Origin: Pseudomonas maumuensis
GTDB lineage: Bacteria > Pseudomonadota > Gammaproteobacteria > Pseudomonadales > Pseudomonadaceae
Length of the DNA: 64,000 nucleotides
Assembly (NCBI RefSeq): GCF_019139675.1
Contig: NZ_CP077077.1
Coordinates: 620,001-684,000, forward strand
Direction: 5' to 3'
Shown: positions 19,002-29,066 of the stretch, piece after piece
How the letters are laid out: every line of letters starts with the position of its first letter
Position numbering within the stretch: position 1 is the stretch's first letter
The notes under the pieces: model-generated
Databases searched by the model: none
What the model was told of the DNA's origin: nothing
Seen by the model: the letters and a program-made list of their open reading frames with translations, nothing else
Translations under genes and position numbers: made by a program

Positions 19002-19469
19002 GTGCGTCTGCGCCTGATCGCGGTCGGCTCGCGCATGCCCAAGTGGGTCGAGGAAGGCTGGCATGAATATGCCAAGCGCCTGCCCCCGGAGCTTGCGCTG
19101 GAGCTGGTGGAAATCCCGCTGAACACCCGCGGCAAGAACGCCGATGTCGCCCGCCTGATCCGTCAGGAGGGCGAGGCGATGCTGAGCAAGGTGCAGCCCG
19201 GGGAACGCATCGTCACCCTCGAGGTCCATGGCAAGCCCTGGAGTACCGAGCAACTGGCGGGCGAGCTGGACCGTTGGCGCCTGGATGCGCGTACGGTCAA
19301 CCTGATGGTGGGCGGCCCGGAAGGGCTGGCGCCGGAAGTCTGCGCACGCAGCGAGCAGCGCTGGTCGTTGTCGCCGCTGACGTTGCCGCATCCGTTGGTA
19401 AGGATACTCATCGGCGAGCAGATCTACCGCGCCTGGACCGTTTTGTCCGGGCATCCCTACCACAAATGA
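19002..19469 (+). CDS. rlmH: 23S rRNA pseudouridine(1915)-N3-methyltransferase
   Basis: 155 residues, the exact family size for the SPOUT enzyme RlmH that methylates pseudouridine 1915 of 23S rRNA. The knotted C-terminus shows [36 protein letters not shown] and the end GHPYHK. The start is GTG, 9 bases after the rsfS stop. Confidence 0.97.
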   Translation: MRLRLIAVGSRMPKWVEEGWHEYAKRLPPELALELVEIPLNTRGKNADVARLIRQEGEAMLSKVQPGERIVTLEVHGKPWSTEQLAGELDRWRLDARTVNLMVGGPEGLAPEVCARSEQRWSLSPLTLPHPLVRILIGEQIYRAWTVLSGHPYHK

Positions 19470-19486
19470 ACCTGTAAGCCTGTCCG

Positions 19487-21385
19487 ATGCCGCAGCAGAT
19501 CCGCCTCAAGGACCACGAGAAAGACGCCCGCCTGGTGCGCAACCGCGTCGTCGTGGGCGCCGTGGCGGTGGTGCTGCTCGTCTGCGTATTGATCGCCCGG
19601 CTGTATTACCTGCAGGTCATCCAGTACGACTATCACTCGACGCTGTCGGAGAACAACCGGGTGCATGTGCAGCCGATCCCGCCGACCCGCGGGCTGATCT
19701 TCGACCGCAACGGCGTGGTGGTGGCCGACAACCGCCCCAGCTTCAGCCTGGTGATGACCCGCGAACGCGCCGGTAACGCGGGCAAATGGCAGGATGTGCT
19801 GGACGTGATCGTCGAGGTGCTCGAGCTCACCCCTGACGACCGTGCCCTGTTCGAAAAGCGCATGAAGCAGGGGCGCAGGCCGTTCGAGCCGGTGCCGATC
19901 CTGTTCGAGCTCAACGAAGAACAGATCGCCCGTATCGCGGTCAACCAGTTCCGTTTGCCTGGTGTGGAGGTAGCGGCGCAGCTGGTTCGCCACTATCCCC
20001 AGGGCGCGCACTTCGCCCATTCGGTGGGCTATGTCGGGCGGATCAACGAGAAGGAACTCAAGACCCTCGACCCGGTGAACTACAGCGGCACCCACCATAT
20101 CGGCAAGACCGGTATCGAGCGCTTCTACGAAGACGAACTGCATGGCCAGGTGGGCTACGAGGAAGTCGAGACCAACGCTCGGGGCCGGGTGCTGCGAGTG
20201 CTCAAACGCACCGATCCGAAGCCGGGCAAGGATATTGTCCTGGGCCTCGACATCAAGCTGCAGGAAGCCGCCGAGCAGGCGTTGGGCGGGCGCCGTGGCG
20301 CCATCGTCGCCCTCGACCCGCGCACCGGCGAGGTGCTGGCGATGGTCAGCCAGCCGAGTTTCGACCCCAATCTTTTCGTCACCGGCATCGGCTTCAAGGC
20401 CTACGCCGAACTGCGCGACTCGATCGACCGGCCGCTGTTCAATCGCGTGCTGCGCGGTCTCTACCCGCCGGGCTCGACGATCAAGCCGGCAGTGGCGATT
20501 GCCGGGCTCGACAGTGGCGTGGTGACGCCGGGCAGCCGGGTGTTCGACCCGGGTTACTACCAACTGCCCAACTACGATCACAAATACCGCAACTGGAACC
20601 GCACCGGCGATGGCTGGGTTGATCTGGATGTGGCGATCATGCGGTCAAACGACACGTATTTCTACGATCTTGCGCACAAGATGGGTATTGATCGGCTGTC
20701 CAGCTACATGAACAAGTTCGGTATCGGGCAGAAGGTTGCCCTGGACATGTTCGAAGAGTCGCCCGGCTTGATGCCTTCCCGCGAGTGGAAGCGCGCGACT
20801 CGCCGCCAGGCCTGGTTCCCCGGCGAAACCCTGATTCTCGGCATCGGCCAGGGCTATATGCAGACCACGCCGCTGCAGTTGGCCCAGGCCACCGCGCTGA
20901 TCGCCAACAAGGGCGTGTGGAACCGCCCGCACCTGGCCAAGACCATCGAGGGGCAGCCGCCGGTGGACGAGAACCCCATGGAAAACATTGTCCTGCGCGA
21001 CAAGTCGGACTGGGCGCGGGTCACCCACGGCATGGAACAGGTGATGCACGGCGCCCGAGGCACCGCCCGCAAGGCCGCCATCGGCTCGCAGTACCGCATC
21101 GCCGGCAAGAGCGGTACCGCCCAGGTGGTGGCGATCAAGCAGGGCGAGAAGTACGACCGCAACAAGCTCCAGGAGCGCCACCGCGACCACGCCCTGTTCG
21201 TCGCTTTCGCCCCGGCCGATGATCCGAGGATCGTGGTCTCGGTGATGGTCGAGAACGGCGAGTCCGGCTCCGGTGTCGCCGCCCCCGTGGTACGTCAGGT
21301 CATGGATGCCTGGCTGCTTGACGAGAATGGCCGGCTCAAGCCCGAGTTCGCCCCCGCCACAGTTGCCCAGGAACCGGCCCCGTGA
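19487..21385 (+). CDS. mrdA: Penicillin-binding protein 2, elongasome transpeptidase
   Basis: 632 residues. A single membrane anchor (VVVGAVAVVLLVCVLIARLY) precedes the dimerisation/pedestal region and the transpeptidase domain with SxxK at Ser330 (PPGSTIK), SxN at Ser387 (RSNDTYFYD) and KSGT (AGKSGTAQVV). PBP2 cross-links new peptidoglycan in the side wall together with RodA, encoded next with a 4-base overlap. Confidence 0.97.
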   Translation: MPQQIRLKDHEKDARLVRNRVVVGAVAVVLLVCVLIARLYYLQVIQYDYHSTLSENNRVHVQPIPPTRGLIFDRNGVVVADNRPSFSLVMTRERAGNAGKWQDVLDVIVEVLELTPDDRALFEKRMKQGRRPFEPVPILFELNEEQIARIAVNQFRLPGVEVAAQLVRHYPQGAHFAHSVGYVGRINEKELKTLDPVNYSGTHHIGKTGIERFYEDELHGQVGYEEVETNARGRVLRVLKRTDPKPGKDIVLGLDIKLQEAAEQALGGRRGAIVALDPRTGEVLAMVSQPSFDPNLFVTGIGFKAYAELRDSIDRPLFNRVLRGLYPPGSTIKPAVAIAGLDSGVVTPGSRVFDPGYYQLPNYDHKYRNWNRTGDGWVDLDVAIMRSNDTYFYDLAHKMGIDRLSSYMNKFGIGQKVALDMFEESPGLMPSREWKRATRRQAWFPGETLILGIGQGYMQTTPLQLAQATALIANKGVWNRPHLAKTIEGQPPVDENPMENIVLRDKSDWARVTHGMEQVMHGARGTARKAAIGSQYRIAGKSGTAQVVAIKQGEKYDRNKLQERHRDHALFVAFAPADDPRIVVSVMVENGESGSGVAAPVVRQVMDAWLLDENGRLKPEFAPATVAQEPAP

Positions 21386-22527
21386 AGAACAACTTCGACC
21401 GCATGCTCTCCAGCGAGGACGTGATGCGCAGGCGCGCCAGCTTCCTGCAGCGCATCCATATCGACGGCCCCTTGCTGATTATCCTGCTGACGCTCGCCGC
21501 CGGCAGCTTGTTCGTGCTGTATTCGGCCAGCGGCAAGAACTGGGACCTGCTGATGAAGCAGGCCAGCTCGTTCGGCATCGGCCTGGTGTCGATGTTCATC
21601 ATCGCCCAGCTCGAGCCGCGCTTCATGGCGCGCTGGGTGCCACTGGCGTACCTGGCAGGGGTGTTCCTGCTGATCGTGGTGGATGTCATGGGCCACAACG
21701 CCATGGGCGCCACACGGTGGATCAACATTCCCGGGGTGATCCGCTTCCAGCCCTCGGAATTCATGAAGATCATCATGCCGGCGACCATCGCCTGGTACTT
21801 GTCCAAGCGCACCTTGCCGCCGCACCTCAAGCATGTGGCGATCAGCCTGATCCTGATCGGCGTGCCGTTCATTCTCATCGTGCGCCAGCCCGACCTGGGC
21901 ACGGCGCTGCTGATCCTCGCCTCCGGCGCCTTCGTGCTGTTCATGGGGGGGCTGCGCTGGCGCTGGATCGTCAGCGTGATCGCGGCGGCGGTGCCGGTGG
22001 CGGTGGCGATGTGGTTCTTCGTCATGCACGACTACCAGAAGCAGCGCGTGCTGACCTTCCTCGACCCGGAAAGCGACCCGCTGGGCACCGGCTGGAACAT
22101 CATCCAGTCGAAGGCGGCGATCGGTTCTGGCGGCGTGTTCGGCAAGGGCTGGCTGCTGGGCACCCAGTCGCACCTGGACTTCCTGCCCGAGAGCCACACC
22201 GACTTCATCATCGCCGTGCTCGGCGAGGAGTTCGGCCTGGTCGGCATCTGCCTGCTGCTGCTGATCTACATCCTGTTGATCGGTCGCGGGCTGATGATCA
22301 CCGCCCAGGCCCAGACCCTGTTCGGCAAGCTGCTCGCGGGCAGCCTGACCATGACCTTCTTTGTTTATGTGTTCGTCAATATCGGTATGGTCAGCGGCCT
22401 TCTGCCTGTGGTGGGCGTGCCGCTGCCCTTTATCAGCTATGGCGGAACTTCGTTGGTGACGCTGCTGTCAGCGTTTGGCGTTCTGATGTCGATCCATACG
22501 CACCGCAAATGGATCGCACAGGTTTGA
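21382..22527 (+). CDS. rodA: Rod-shape-determining SEDS glycosyltransferase RodA
   Basis: 381 residues, about ten membrane helices. SEDS polymerase that makes glycan strands for the elongasome. Family stretches: NAMGATRWINIPGVIRFQPS, RQPDLGTALLI, LPESHTDFIIAVLGEEFGL, GVPLPFISYGGTS. The GTG start overlaps the mrdA stop (GTGA); an internal ATG at 21403 is an alternative. Confidence 0.96.
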   Translation: MKNNFDRMLSSEDVMRRRASFLQRIHIDGPLLIILLTLAAGSLFVLYSASGKNWDLLMKQASSFGIGLVSMFIIAQLEPRFMARWVPLAYLAGVFLLIVVDVMGHNAMGATRWINIPGVIRFQPSEFMKIIMPATIAWYLSKRTLPPHLKHVAISLILIGVPFILIVRQPDLGTALLILASGAFVLFMGGLRWRWIVSVIAAAVPVAVAMWFFVMHDYQKQRVLTFLDPESDPLGTGWNIIQSKAAIGSGGVFGKGWLLGTQSHLDFLPESHTDFIIAVLGEEFGLVGICLLLLIYILLIGRGLMITAQAQTLFGKLLAGSLTMTFFVYVFVNIGMVSGLLPVVGVPLPFISYGGTSLVTLLSAFGVLMSIHTHRKWIAQV

Positions 22528-22544
22528 AAAAGGTGAAGAATTTC

Positions 22545-23555
22545 ATGCAAGCAGTGCGTGGCTGGGCTGCCCGCCTGGCGCCGTGGTTCGGCGCGTTGGG
22601 TCTGCTCGGCGCAGTTCAGCAGGCCAATGCCGGTGACTATGACGGGTCGCCGCAAGTGGCCGAGTTCGTTGGCGAGATGACTCGCGACTACGGCTTTGCC
22701 GGCGAGCAACTGATGGGTGTGTTTCGCGAGGTGCAGCGCAAGCAGGCGATCCTCGACGCGATCTCGCGGCCGGCCGAACGGGTCAAGCCGTGGAAGGAAT
22801 ACCGCCCGATGTTCATCACCGATGCGCGCATCGCCCGGGGCGTGGACTTCTGGCGTCAGCATGAGGCCGTGCTAGCCCGCGCCGAGCAGGAATACGGCGT
22901 GCCGGCGCAGGTGATTGTCTCGATCATCGGGGTGGAAACCTTCTTCGGCCGCAATACCGGCAACTATCGCGTCATCGACGCGCTGTCGACGCTGGGCTTC
23001 GATTACCCGCCACGCGCCGAATTCTTCCGCAAGGAGCTACGCGAATTCCTTCTGCTGGCCCGCGAAGAGCAACTTGACCCGCTCACGCTCAAGGGCTCCT
23101 ACGCCGGCGCCATGGGCCTGCCGCAGTTCATGCCGAGCAGCTTCCGTGCCTATGCCGTGGACTTCGACGGCGACGGGCACATCAATATCTGGAACAACCC
23201 GGACGATGCCATCGGCAGTGTCGCCAGCTACTTCAAGCGCCACGGCTGGGTGGCCGGGGAGCCTGTGGTCAGCCGTGCCACCGTGCGTGGCGAGCGCGCC
23301 GACGAAGGCCTGACCAGCGGCATCGAGCCGGTGAAGACGGTCGCGCAGTTGCGGGCGCTGGGCTGGTCGAGTCATGATGCGCTGCGCGATGATCTGCCGG
23401 TCACCGCCTTCCGCCTGGAAGGTGAATATGGCCCTGAGTACTGGATGGGCCTGAAGAATTTCTACGCGATCACCCGCTACAACCGCAGCGTGATGTATGC
23501 CATGGCGGTGCATCAGCTTTCGGAACAGCTGGTTCTGGCACGGGGCGTCAAGTAA
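22545..23555 (+). CDS. mltB: Lytic murein transglycosylase B (SltB1/MltB)
   Basis: 336 residues. An N-terminal signal segment (LAPWFGALGLLGAVQQANA) is followed by the SLT-2 domain with the catalytic Glu in IIGVETFFGRNTGNYRV and the substrate-groove motif GSYAGAMGLPQFMPSS. It cleaves the glycan strand with formation of anhydro-muramic ends in the periplasm. AGGTGAAG lies before the ATG at 22545. No clear lipobox, so probably soluble (SltB1-like). It lies between rodA and rlpA. Confidence 0.95.
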   Translation: MQAVRGWAARLAPWFGALGLLGAVQQANAGDYDGSPQVAEFVGEMTRDYGFAGEQLMGVFREVQRKQAILDAISRPAERVKPWKEYRPMFITDARIARGVDFWRQHEAVLARAEQEYGVPAQVIVSIIGVETFFGRNTGNYRVIDALSTLGFDYPPRAEFFRKELREFLLLAREEQLDPLTLKGSYAGAMGLPQFMPSSFRAYAVDFDGDGHINIWNNPDDAIGSVASYFKRHGWVAGEPVVSRATVRGERADEGLTSGIEPVKTVAQLRALGWSSHDALRDDLPVTAFRLEGEYGPEYWMGLKNFYAITRYNRSVMYAMAVHQLSEQLVLARGVK

Positions 23556-24554
23556 ATGCGCGAACTCTTCACTGCAAATGCCGCAAAACTGCTGACCTGC
23601 GTCGCCGTCGGCCTGGTGCTGGCCAGTTGCTCATCGAGCCGGCCCTCCACTCCGCAGAGCGGCAACACCGTGCGTGCGCAACCGGGGCTGGACATCAACC
23701 GTGCGCACAAGGACGGAGCCCCTTGGTGGGACGTGGACGTCAACAAGATCCCCGACGCCACCCCGACCGTGCATACCGGCAACTACAAGGCCAACCCCTA
23801 CACGGTGCTGGGCAAGACCTACTACCCGATGCAGGACTCGCGCAACTACCGCGCCGAGGGCACCGCGTCGTGGTACGGCACCAAGTTCCATGGCCAGAAC
23901 ACCGCCAACGGCGAGCTCTATGACCTCTACGGCATGAGCGCGGCGCACAAGACCCTGCCGCTGCCGGCCTACGTGCGGGTGACCAACCTGGCCAACGGTC
24001 GTAGCGTGATCCTGCGCGTCAACGATCGCGGCCCGTTCTACTCCGACCGTATCATCGACCTGTCCTATGCCGCCGCGAAGAAGCTTGGCTATGCCGAAAG
24101 CGGCACCGCGCACGTGCGCGTCGAGGGCATCGACCCGCAGCAATGGTGGGCCCAGCGTGGCCAGCAGCCGCCGATGGTGCTCAAGGAGCCGCAGGTGGCC
24201 CAGGCCCAGCCGATCGCCGCCAGCACCGGGCGTGTCGAGCAGTGGACCCCGCCGCCGCAGCAGCACGCGGCGCCGGTGGTGCCGGTGCAGGTGGGCGGCA
24301 ACAATGTGCCGAACGCCAGCGGCGGCAGCATCCTGCAAGTGGGCGCGTTCGCCAACCCGGACGCCGCCGAATTGTTGCGTTCGAAGCTGAGCACCATGGT
24401 CAGCGCGCCGGTGTTCATCAGCTCCGTCGTGCGTAACCAGCAGACCCTGCACCGTGTGCGGTTGGGGCCGATCAACAGCCAGGGCGAGATCCAGCAAGCC
24501 CAGGACAGCATTCGCCTGGCCAATCTCGGCCAGGCGAAAGTCGTGACTGACTGA
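23556..24554 (+). CDS. rlpA: RlpA, septal lytic transglycosylase lipoprotein
   Basis: 332 residues. Lipobox LASC, then a double-psi beta-barrel domain about 105-195 (GTASWYGTKFHGQNTANGE, NDRGPFYSDRIIDLS), a Pro/Gln-rich linker and a C-terminal SPOR domain about 255-330 (ILQVGAFANPDAAELL, VRLGPINSQGEIQQA). In P. aeruginosa RlpA cuts naked glycan at the septum. The ATG is at the mltB stop (TAAATG). Confidence 0.96.
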   Translation: MRELFTANAAKLLTCVAVGLVLASCSSSRPSTPQSGNTVRAQPGLDINRAHKDGAPWWDVDVNKIPDATPTVHTGNYKANPYTVLGKTYYPMQDSRNYRAEGTASWYGTKFHGQNTANGELYDLYGMSAAHKTLPLPAYVRVTNLANGRSVILRVNDRGPFYSDRIIDLSYAAAKKLGYAESGTAHVRVEGIDPQQWWAQRGQQPPMVLKEPQVAQAQPIAASTGRVEQWTPPPQQHAAPVVPVQVGGNNVPNASGGSILQVGAFANPDAAELLRSKLSTMVSAPVFISSVVRNQQTLHRVRLGPINSQGEIQQAQDSIRLANLGQAKVVTD

Positions 24555-24575
24555 TCGTCATCACGTAGCGAACCT

Positions 24576-24610
24576 GCTGCCATGCCAGGCGGTCCGCACG
24601 GTATGGCAGC
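24576..24610 (+). terminator. Stem-loop 3' of rlpA
   Basis: GCTGCCATGCC (24576-24586) pairs with GGTATGGCAGC (24600-24610) with one G-U, loop 13. It starts 22 bases after the rlpA stop. No T tract follows, so it may protect or partly end the long proA-rlpA message. Confidence 0.45.
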
Positions 24611-24679
24611 GGGCTTGGCCCGCAATGAATCAACACACCGACCTGTCGGTTTGTTCATGAATTGCCGGTCGCAGGTATG

Positions 24680-24685
24680 TACAAT
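24680..24685 (+). promoter_or_regulatory. Candidate -10 box (TACAAT) for dacA
   Basis: TACAAT matches TATAAT at five positions and lies 134 bases before the dacA ATG. No convincing -35 at standard spacing. The 264-base gap between rlpA and dacA suggests that dacA has its own promoter and a leader of over 100 bases. Confidence 0.35.
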
Positions 24686-24818
24686 GCCGCTTTTGCCCGC
24701 AGCGGCATTACGCCGCACTTTTGGGCCAGGCCACAGGCCATAAAACTAGACTGACGGGGCGCTGGGCAAACGAACTTGCCCACGGAACATCAGACCATTA
24801 GCGATTTACGAGAGACGG

Positions 24819-25979
24819 ATGAACATCACCAACCTTGCCAAACGACTTTGCCTGCCTGTTCTGCTGCTGATCACGCCTGCTGCTTTCGCAGCGGAGCAGA
24901 TGATGCCGGCACCTCCACAACTGGCCGCCAAGTCCTATGTACTCATGGACGCGTCCAGCGGCAACGTGCTGGTCGAGAACAATGGTGACGAGCGCCTGCC
25001 GCCAGCCAGCCTGACCAAGCTGATGACCGCCTATATCGCCACCCTGGACATCCGTCGCGGCCAGATCGGCGAGAACGACCCGGTGACCGTCAGCGAGAAC
25101 GCCTGGCGTACCGGCGGTTCGCGCATGTTCATCAAAGTCGGTAGCCAGGTGACCGTCAGCGACCTGCTGCACGGCATCATCATCCAGTCCGGCAACGATG
25201 CATCGGTCGCCCTGTCCGAGCACATCGCCGGCAGCGAAGATGCCTTCGCCGACATGATGAACAAAACCGCCACCGACCTGGGCATGGCCAATAGCCACTT
25301 CATGAACCCCACCGGCCTGCCGAACCCGGAGCACTACTCCTCGGCTCACGACATGGCCCTGCTGGCGCGCGCGATCATCAACGAAGATCCGGCGCACTAC
25401 GCCATCTATTCGCAGAAAGAGTTCTTCTGGAACAACATCAAGCAGCCTAACCGCAACCTGCTGCTGTGGCGCGATAAGACGGTCGACGGCCTGAAGACCG
25501 GCCACACCGACGAAGCCGGTTACTGCATGGTCGCCTCGGCCGTACGTGATGGCCAGCGCCTGATCGCCGTGGTGTTCGGCACCAACAGCGAGCAGTCCCG
25601 CGCCGCCGAGACCCAGAAGCTGCTGACCTACGGCTTCCGCTTCTTCGAAACCCAGACCTTCTACCAGAAGGGTACCGAGCTGACTCAAGCCCAGGTTTGG
25701 AAAGGCGCGACCAACCAGGTCAAGGCCGGTCTGGCCAACGACCTGACCATGACCATGCCTAAAGGCCAATTGAAGCGCCTCCAGGCTTCGATGACCATGA
25801 ACCCGCAACTCACCGCGCCGATCGCCAAAGGTGACGTGATCGGTAAAGTGGAAGTCAAACTGGACGAGAAGGTGGTTCATAGCGCTGACCTCATCGCCCT
25901 GGATGGTGTCGAGGAAGCTGGTTTCTTCGGCCGTATGTGGGACAGCATCCGCCTGTTCTTCTACGGTTTGTTCAACTGA
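24819..25979 (+). CDS. dacA: D-alanyl-D-alanine carboxypeptidase (PBP5/6)
   Basis: 386 residues. A cleavable signal peptide (LCLPVLLLITPAAFA) precedes the peptidase S11 domain with SxxK (PASLTKLMT), SGN (IQSGNDASVAL) and KTG (DGLKTGHTDEAGYC). The last residues (FFGRMWDSIRLFFYGLFN) form the amphipathic helix that holds PBP5-type enzymes on the inner membrane. It trims the terminal D-Ala from pentapeptides. In P. aeruginosa the gene here is named dacC. Confidence 0.96.
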   Translation: MNITNLAKRLCLPVLLLITPAAFAAEQMMPAPPQLAAKSYVLMDASSGNVLVENNGDERLPPASLTKLMTAYIATLDIRRGQIGENDPVTVSENAWRTGGSRMFIKVGSQVTVSDLLHGIIIQSGNDASVALSEHIAGSEDAFADMMNKTATDLGMANSHFMNPTGLPNPEHYSSAHDMALLARAIINEDPAHYAIYSQKEFFWNNIKQPNRNLLLWRDKTVDGLKTGHTDEAGYCMVASAVRDGQRLIAVVFGTNSEQSRAAETQKLLTYGFRFFETQTFYQKGTELTQAQVWKGATNQVKAGLANDLTMTMPKGQLKRLQASMTMNPQLTAPIAKGDVIGKVEVKLDEKVVHSADLIALDGVEEAGFFGRMWDSIRLFFYGLFN

Positions 25980-26049
25980 TACGTGACTTGCACGCCCCCG
26001 TGAACCAGGCGGGGGCGCTGCTGCCACGGCTTACGAGGCCGTTTCCGCC

Positions 26050-26325
26050 ATGAGCGAAGAAGACGTCAAGTCGCACAAGATCGAATTCCCCTGCGAGGAT
26101 TACCCGATCAAGGTGATCGGCGATACCGTTGTCGGTTTCCGCGACACTGTGATCGAGATCCTCAGCAAGCACGCCAAGGTCGACCTGTCGACTCTGGCCG
26201 AACGCCAGAGCAAGGAAGGCAAGTACACCACGGTGCAACTGCATATCGTTGCCGAGAGCGAGAACCAACTGCACGACATCAACAGCGCCCTGCGCGCTAC
26301 CGGCATCGTGAAAATGGTGCTGTGA
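26050..26325 (+). CDS. ybeD: YbeD/DUF493 family protein
   Basis: 91 residues, one ACT-like alpha/beta domain ([37 protein letters not shown]). Function unknown, but the gene almost always lies between dacA and lipB in gamma-proteobacteria, as here. The stop overlaps the lipB start region (GTGATG). Confidence 0.92.
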   Translation: MSEEDVKSHKIEFPCEDYPIKVIGDTVVGFRDTVIEILSKHAKVDLSTLAERQSKEGKYTTVQLHIVAESENQLHDINSALRATGIVKMVL

Positions 26326-26972
26326 TGCCTGGCGTGCTCGGTATTCGCGATCTTGGCCTGCAGCCCTATGAACCGGTGCTGGAGGCCATGCGTCGCTTTA
26401 CCGAGCAGCGCGGCCCGGACAGCCTGGACGAAGTCTGGCTGGTCGAGCATCCTCCGGTGTTCACCCAGGGCCAGGCCGGCAAGGCCGAGCACCTGCTGAT
26501 ACCTGGCGAGATACCGGTGGTGCAGACCGACCGCGGTGGGCAGGTCACCTACCATGGCCCCGGCCAGTTGGTGGCCTACCTGCTGTTGGACGTGCGCCGT
26601 CTGAGTATCGGTGTGCGCGAGTTGGTCAGCCGCATCGAGCTGACCCTCATCGACCTGCTCGCCAGTTACGGTGTGCAGGCGGTGGCCAAGCCCGATGCCC
26701 CGGGCGTCTACGTCGATGGCGCGAAGATCGCGTCACTTGGCCTTCGAATTCGCAATGGCCGTTCGTTTCACGGCCTTGCCCTGAACGTGGACATGGACCT
26801 TGCGCCATTCCGCCGAATCAACCCCTGTGGGTATGCGGGGCTGGCCATGACCCAGCTGCGCGACCTGGCAGGCCCGATCGAACTCATTGAGGTCAGGACA
26901 AGGCTGCGCGGACAGCTGGTCAAGCACCTCGACTATGCTGAGCAGACGACCCTGACGGGCGGAATCGACTGA
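26325..26972 (+). CDS. lipB: Lipoyl(octanoyl) transferase
   Basis: 215 residues. LipB moves octanoyl from ACP to lipoyl domains. Signature [20 protein letters not shown], catalytic Lys in [11 protein letters not shown] and Cys in NPCGYAG are present. The ATG at 26325 shares its A with the ybeD stop; a GTG one codon earlier is possible. lipA follows after 2 bases. Confidence 0.96.
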   Translation: MPGVLGIRDLGLQPYEPVLEAMRRFTEQRGPDSLDEVWLVEHPPVFTQGQAGKAEHLLIPGEIPVVQTDRGGQVTYHGPGQLVAYLLLDVRRLSIGVRELVSRIELTLIDLLASYGVQAVAKPDAPGVYVDGAKIASLGLRIRNGRSFHGLALNVDMDLAPFRRINPCGYAGLAMTQLRDLAGPIELIEVRTRLRGQLVKHLDYAEQTTLTGGID

Positions 26973-26974
26973 TT

Positions 26975-27991
26975 ATGACAACTGTGCAAGAAGCCGTGCC
27001 GAACCTGATCCCGACGCAAGACGTCACCCCGCGCCCTGCTCCTAAGAAAGTGGAAGCCGGCGTGAAGCTGCGTGGCGCCGACAAGGTGGCACGTATCCCG
27101 GTGAAGATCATCCCCACCGAAGAGCTACCGAAAAAGCCCGACTGGATCCGCGTGCGCATTCCGGTTTCCCCGGAAGTCGACCGCATCAAGCAACTGCTGC
27201 GCAAGCACAAGCTGCACAGCGTCTGCGAAGAAGCCTCCTGCCCGAACCTGGGCGAGTGCTTCTCCGGCGGTACCGCGACCTTCATGATCATGGGCGACAT
27301 CTGCACCCGCCGCTGCCCGTTCTGCGACGTCGGTCATGGGCGGCCTAAGCCGCTGGACCTGGACGAGCCGAAGAACCTGGCTGTGGCCATCGCCGACCTG
27401 CGCCTGAAGTACGTGGTGATCACCTCGGTGGACCGCGACGACCTGCGTGACGGCGGTGCCCAGCACTTCGCCGACTGCATCCGCGAGATCCGCGCGCTGT
27501 CGCCGGGCGTGCAGCTTGAGACCCTGGTGCCGGACTACCGTGGCCGTATGGACGTGGCGCTGGAAATCACCGCGCAGACCCCGCCGGACGTGTTCAACCA
27601 CAACCTCGAGACCGTACCGCGCCTGTACAAGGCTGCGCGTCCAGGTTCGGACTACGACTGGTCGCTGGACCTGCTGCAGAAGTTCAAGCAGATGGTCCCG
27701 CACGTACCGACCAAGTCCGGCCTGATGCTGGGCCTGGGCGAGACCGACGAGGAGGTCATCGAGGTCATGCACCGCATGCGCGAGCACGATATCGACATGC
27801 TCACCCTCGGCCAGTACCTGCAGCCGTCGCGCAACCACTTGCCGGTACAGCGCTTCGTGCACCCGGACACCTTCGCCTGGTTCGCCGAGGAAGGTTACAA
27901 GATGGGCTTCAAGAACGTCGCCTCCGGCCCGCTGGTACGCTCGTCGTATCATGCCGACCAGCAGGCCCACGAAGCCAAGATCAAGCTCTGA
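26975..27991 (+). CDS. lipA: Lipoyl synthase (radical SAM)
   Basis: 338 residues. It inserts two sulfurs into protein-bound octanoyl groups. Both iron-sulfur sites are complete: the auxiliary cluster C-x4-C-x5-C ([12 protein letters not shown]) and the radical-SAM C-x3-C-x2-C (CTRRCPFC). The C-terminal RSSYHAD holds the serine ligand region. It is the last gene of ybeD-lipB-lipA and is followed by a clear terminator. Confidence 0.98.
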   Translation: MTTVQEAVPNLIPTQDVTPRPAPKKVEAGVKLRGADKVARIPVKIIPTEELPKKPDWIRVRIPVSPEVDRIKQLLRKHKLHSVCEEASCPNLGECFSGGTATFMIMGDICTRRCPFCDVGHGRPKPLDLDEPKNLAVAIADLRLKYVVITSVDRDDLRDGGAQHFADCIREIRALSPGVQLETLVPDYRGRMDVALEITAQTPPDVFNHNLETVPRLYKAARPGSDYDWSLDLLQKFKQMVPHVPTKSGLMLGLGETDEEVIEVMHRMREHDIDMLTLGQYLQPSRNHLPVQRFVHPDTFAWFAEEGYKMGFKNVASGPLVRSSYHADQQAHEAKIKL

Positions 27992-28009
27992 GTCGGGTTT
28001 GAGCGGAAC

Positions 28010-28052
28010 ATGCCGATGCGCGCCGGAAGGCGGCATCGGCATTTTCGTTTTT
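28010..28052 (+). terminator. Rho-independent terminator after lipA
   Basis: TGCCGATGC (28011-28019) pairs exactly with GCATCGGCA (28033-28041) above an inner CGCC/GGCG-type stem, and a T-rich run (TTTTCGTTTTT) follows at once. It begins 18 bases after the lipA stop. Confidence 0.82.
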
Positions 28053-28093
28053 GAGCTACGAGTTTCAAGCGACAAGCTGCAAGGAGTGGCGTG

Positions 28094-29032
28094 ATGAATT
28101 GCCTGAAAACTGCTGAATACCTGTTGCCCAAGGCCTTGCCTGACAACGCCCGTTTCGCCATCGTCGCCCCGGCCGGGCCGGCGCGGCTTGATACCGACAA
28201 GGCCCGCCAGTGGTTCGACAGCCGTGGCCAGCAGTGCCGCATCTACCCTGGGGTGCTGCAGGCGGACGGTTACCTCGCCGGCAGCGACGAGCAGCGTTTG
28301 CGTGACCTGCACGATGCGTTCAGCGCCCCGGACATCGATGCCATCCTGTGCATGCGCGGCGGCTACGGCAGCATGCGTTTGCTGGATCGCATCGACTTCG
28401 AGCTAATCCGTCGCAATCCCAAGCCGCTGGTGGGTTACAGCGACATTACCGCTCTGCATTCGGCGATCAACCGGCATGCCGGGCTGCTGGCCTTCCATGG
28501 CGCCATGCTCAATGCCGACCTGTTAGGGGGCAAGCTCGAGCCTACCGTCAGCTCAATGCTCGGTCAGCTGCGGGGGCGGCTGGGCGCGGGCGATGTGATC
28601 GACCATCCTGCGGCGTTTCCGCTCTCCAGCGTGGTGCCTGGGGTTGCCAGCGGGCGTCTGGTCGGTGGCAACCTGTCGCTGCTTGGCAGCACATTGGGGA
28701 CGCTGGCGGAAGTCGACACCCAGGACAGCATCCTGTTCATCGAAGACGTCAACGAGCCGCTCTACCGTGTCGACCGGTTGCTGACCCAGCTACGCCTGGC
28801 CGGCAAGCTGGAAGGGGTGCGCGGGGTGCTGGTGGGGGATTTTGCCGGGATCACCGTGGCGGCCATGACGCCTTTGCTGCTAGACATCTTCGGCCCGCTT
28901 GGGGTGCCGGTGCTGGCGGGGTGGCGCAGTGGACATTGTGACCCGAATCTATGCCTGCCATTGGGCGCGCGGGTGAAGCTGGACAGCGAAAGACAGTGCT
29001 TGGTCTTGGCACAGGATCTGGCCAAGGCGTGA
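28094..29032 (+). CDS. ldcA: LD-carboxypeptidase (peptidase S66)
   Basis: 312 residues, standard LdcA length. It removes the terminal D-Ala from tetrapeptides during cytoplasmic murein recycling. The Ser nucleophile region is VGYSDITALHSAI, the Glu is in LFIEDVNEPLYRVDRLL, and the His in RSGHCDPNLCLPLGA; CMRGGYGSMRLLD is also typical. AAGGAG precedes the ATG. It joins Mpl in the same recycling route. Confidence 0.93.
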   Translation: MNCLKTAEYLLPKALPDNARFAIVAPAGPARLDTDKARQWFDSRGQQCRIYPGVLQADGYLAGSDEQRLRDLHDAFSAPDIDAILCMRGGYGSMRLLDRIDFELIRRNPKPLVGYSDITALHSAINRHAGLLAFHGAMLNADLLGGKLEPTVSSMLGQLRGRLGAGDVIDHPAAFPLSSVVPGVASGRLVGGNLSLLGSTLGTLAEVDTQDSILFIEDVNEPLYRVDRLLTQLRLAGKLEGVRGVLVGDFAGITVAAMTPLLLDIFGPLGVPVLAGWRSGHCDPNLCLPLGARVKLDSERQCLVLAQDLAKA

Positions 29033-29039
29033 ATGTTTT

Positions 29040-29058
29040 GGGGCCGCAGAGCGGCCCC
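29040..29058. terminator. Triloop hairpin between convergent ldcA and sltB3
   Basis: GGGGCCGC-AGA-GCGGCCCC, a perfect 8-bp stem with a 3-base loop, centred in a 34-base gap and 7-8 bases from each stop. Same design as hairpins at 3268, 9337, 36525, 36624 and 63328. No T tract. Confidence 0.6.
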
Positions 29059-29066
29059 GGCGCTTT

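Noticed and set aside
26000..26030. CGCCCCCG/CGGGGGCG hairpin after dacA as terminator
   Set aside because: The stem is short with a 9-base loop and no T tract; it was left out as unproven.
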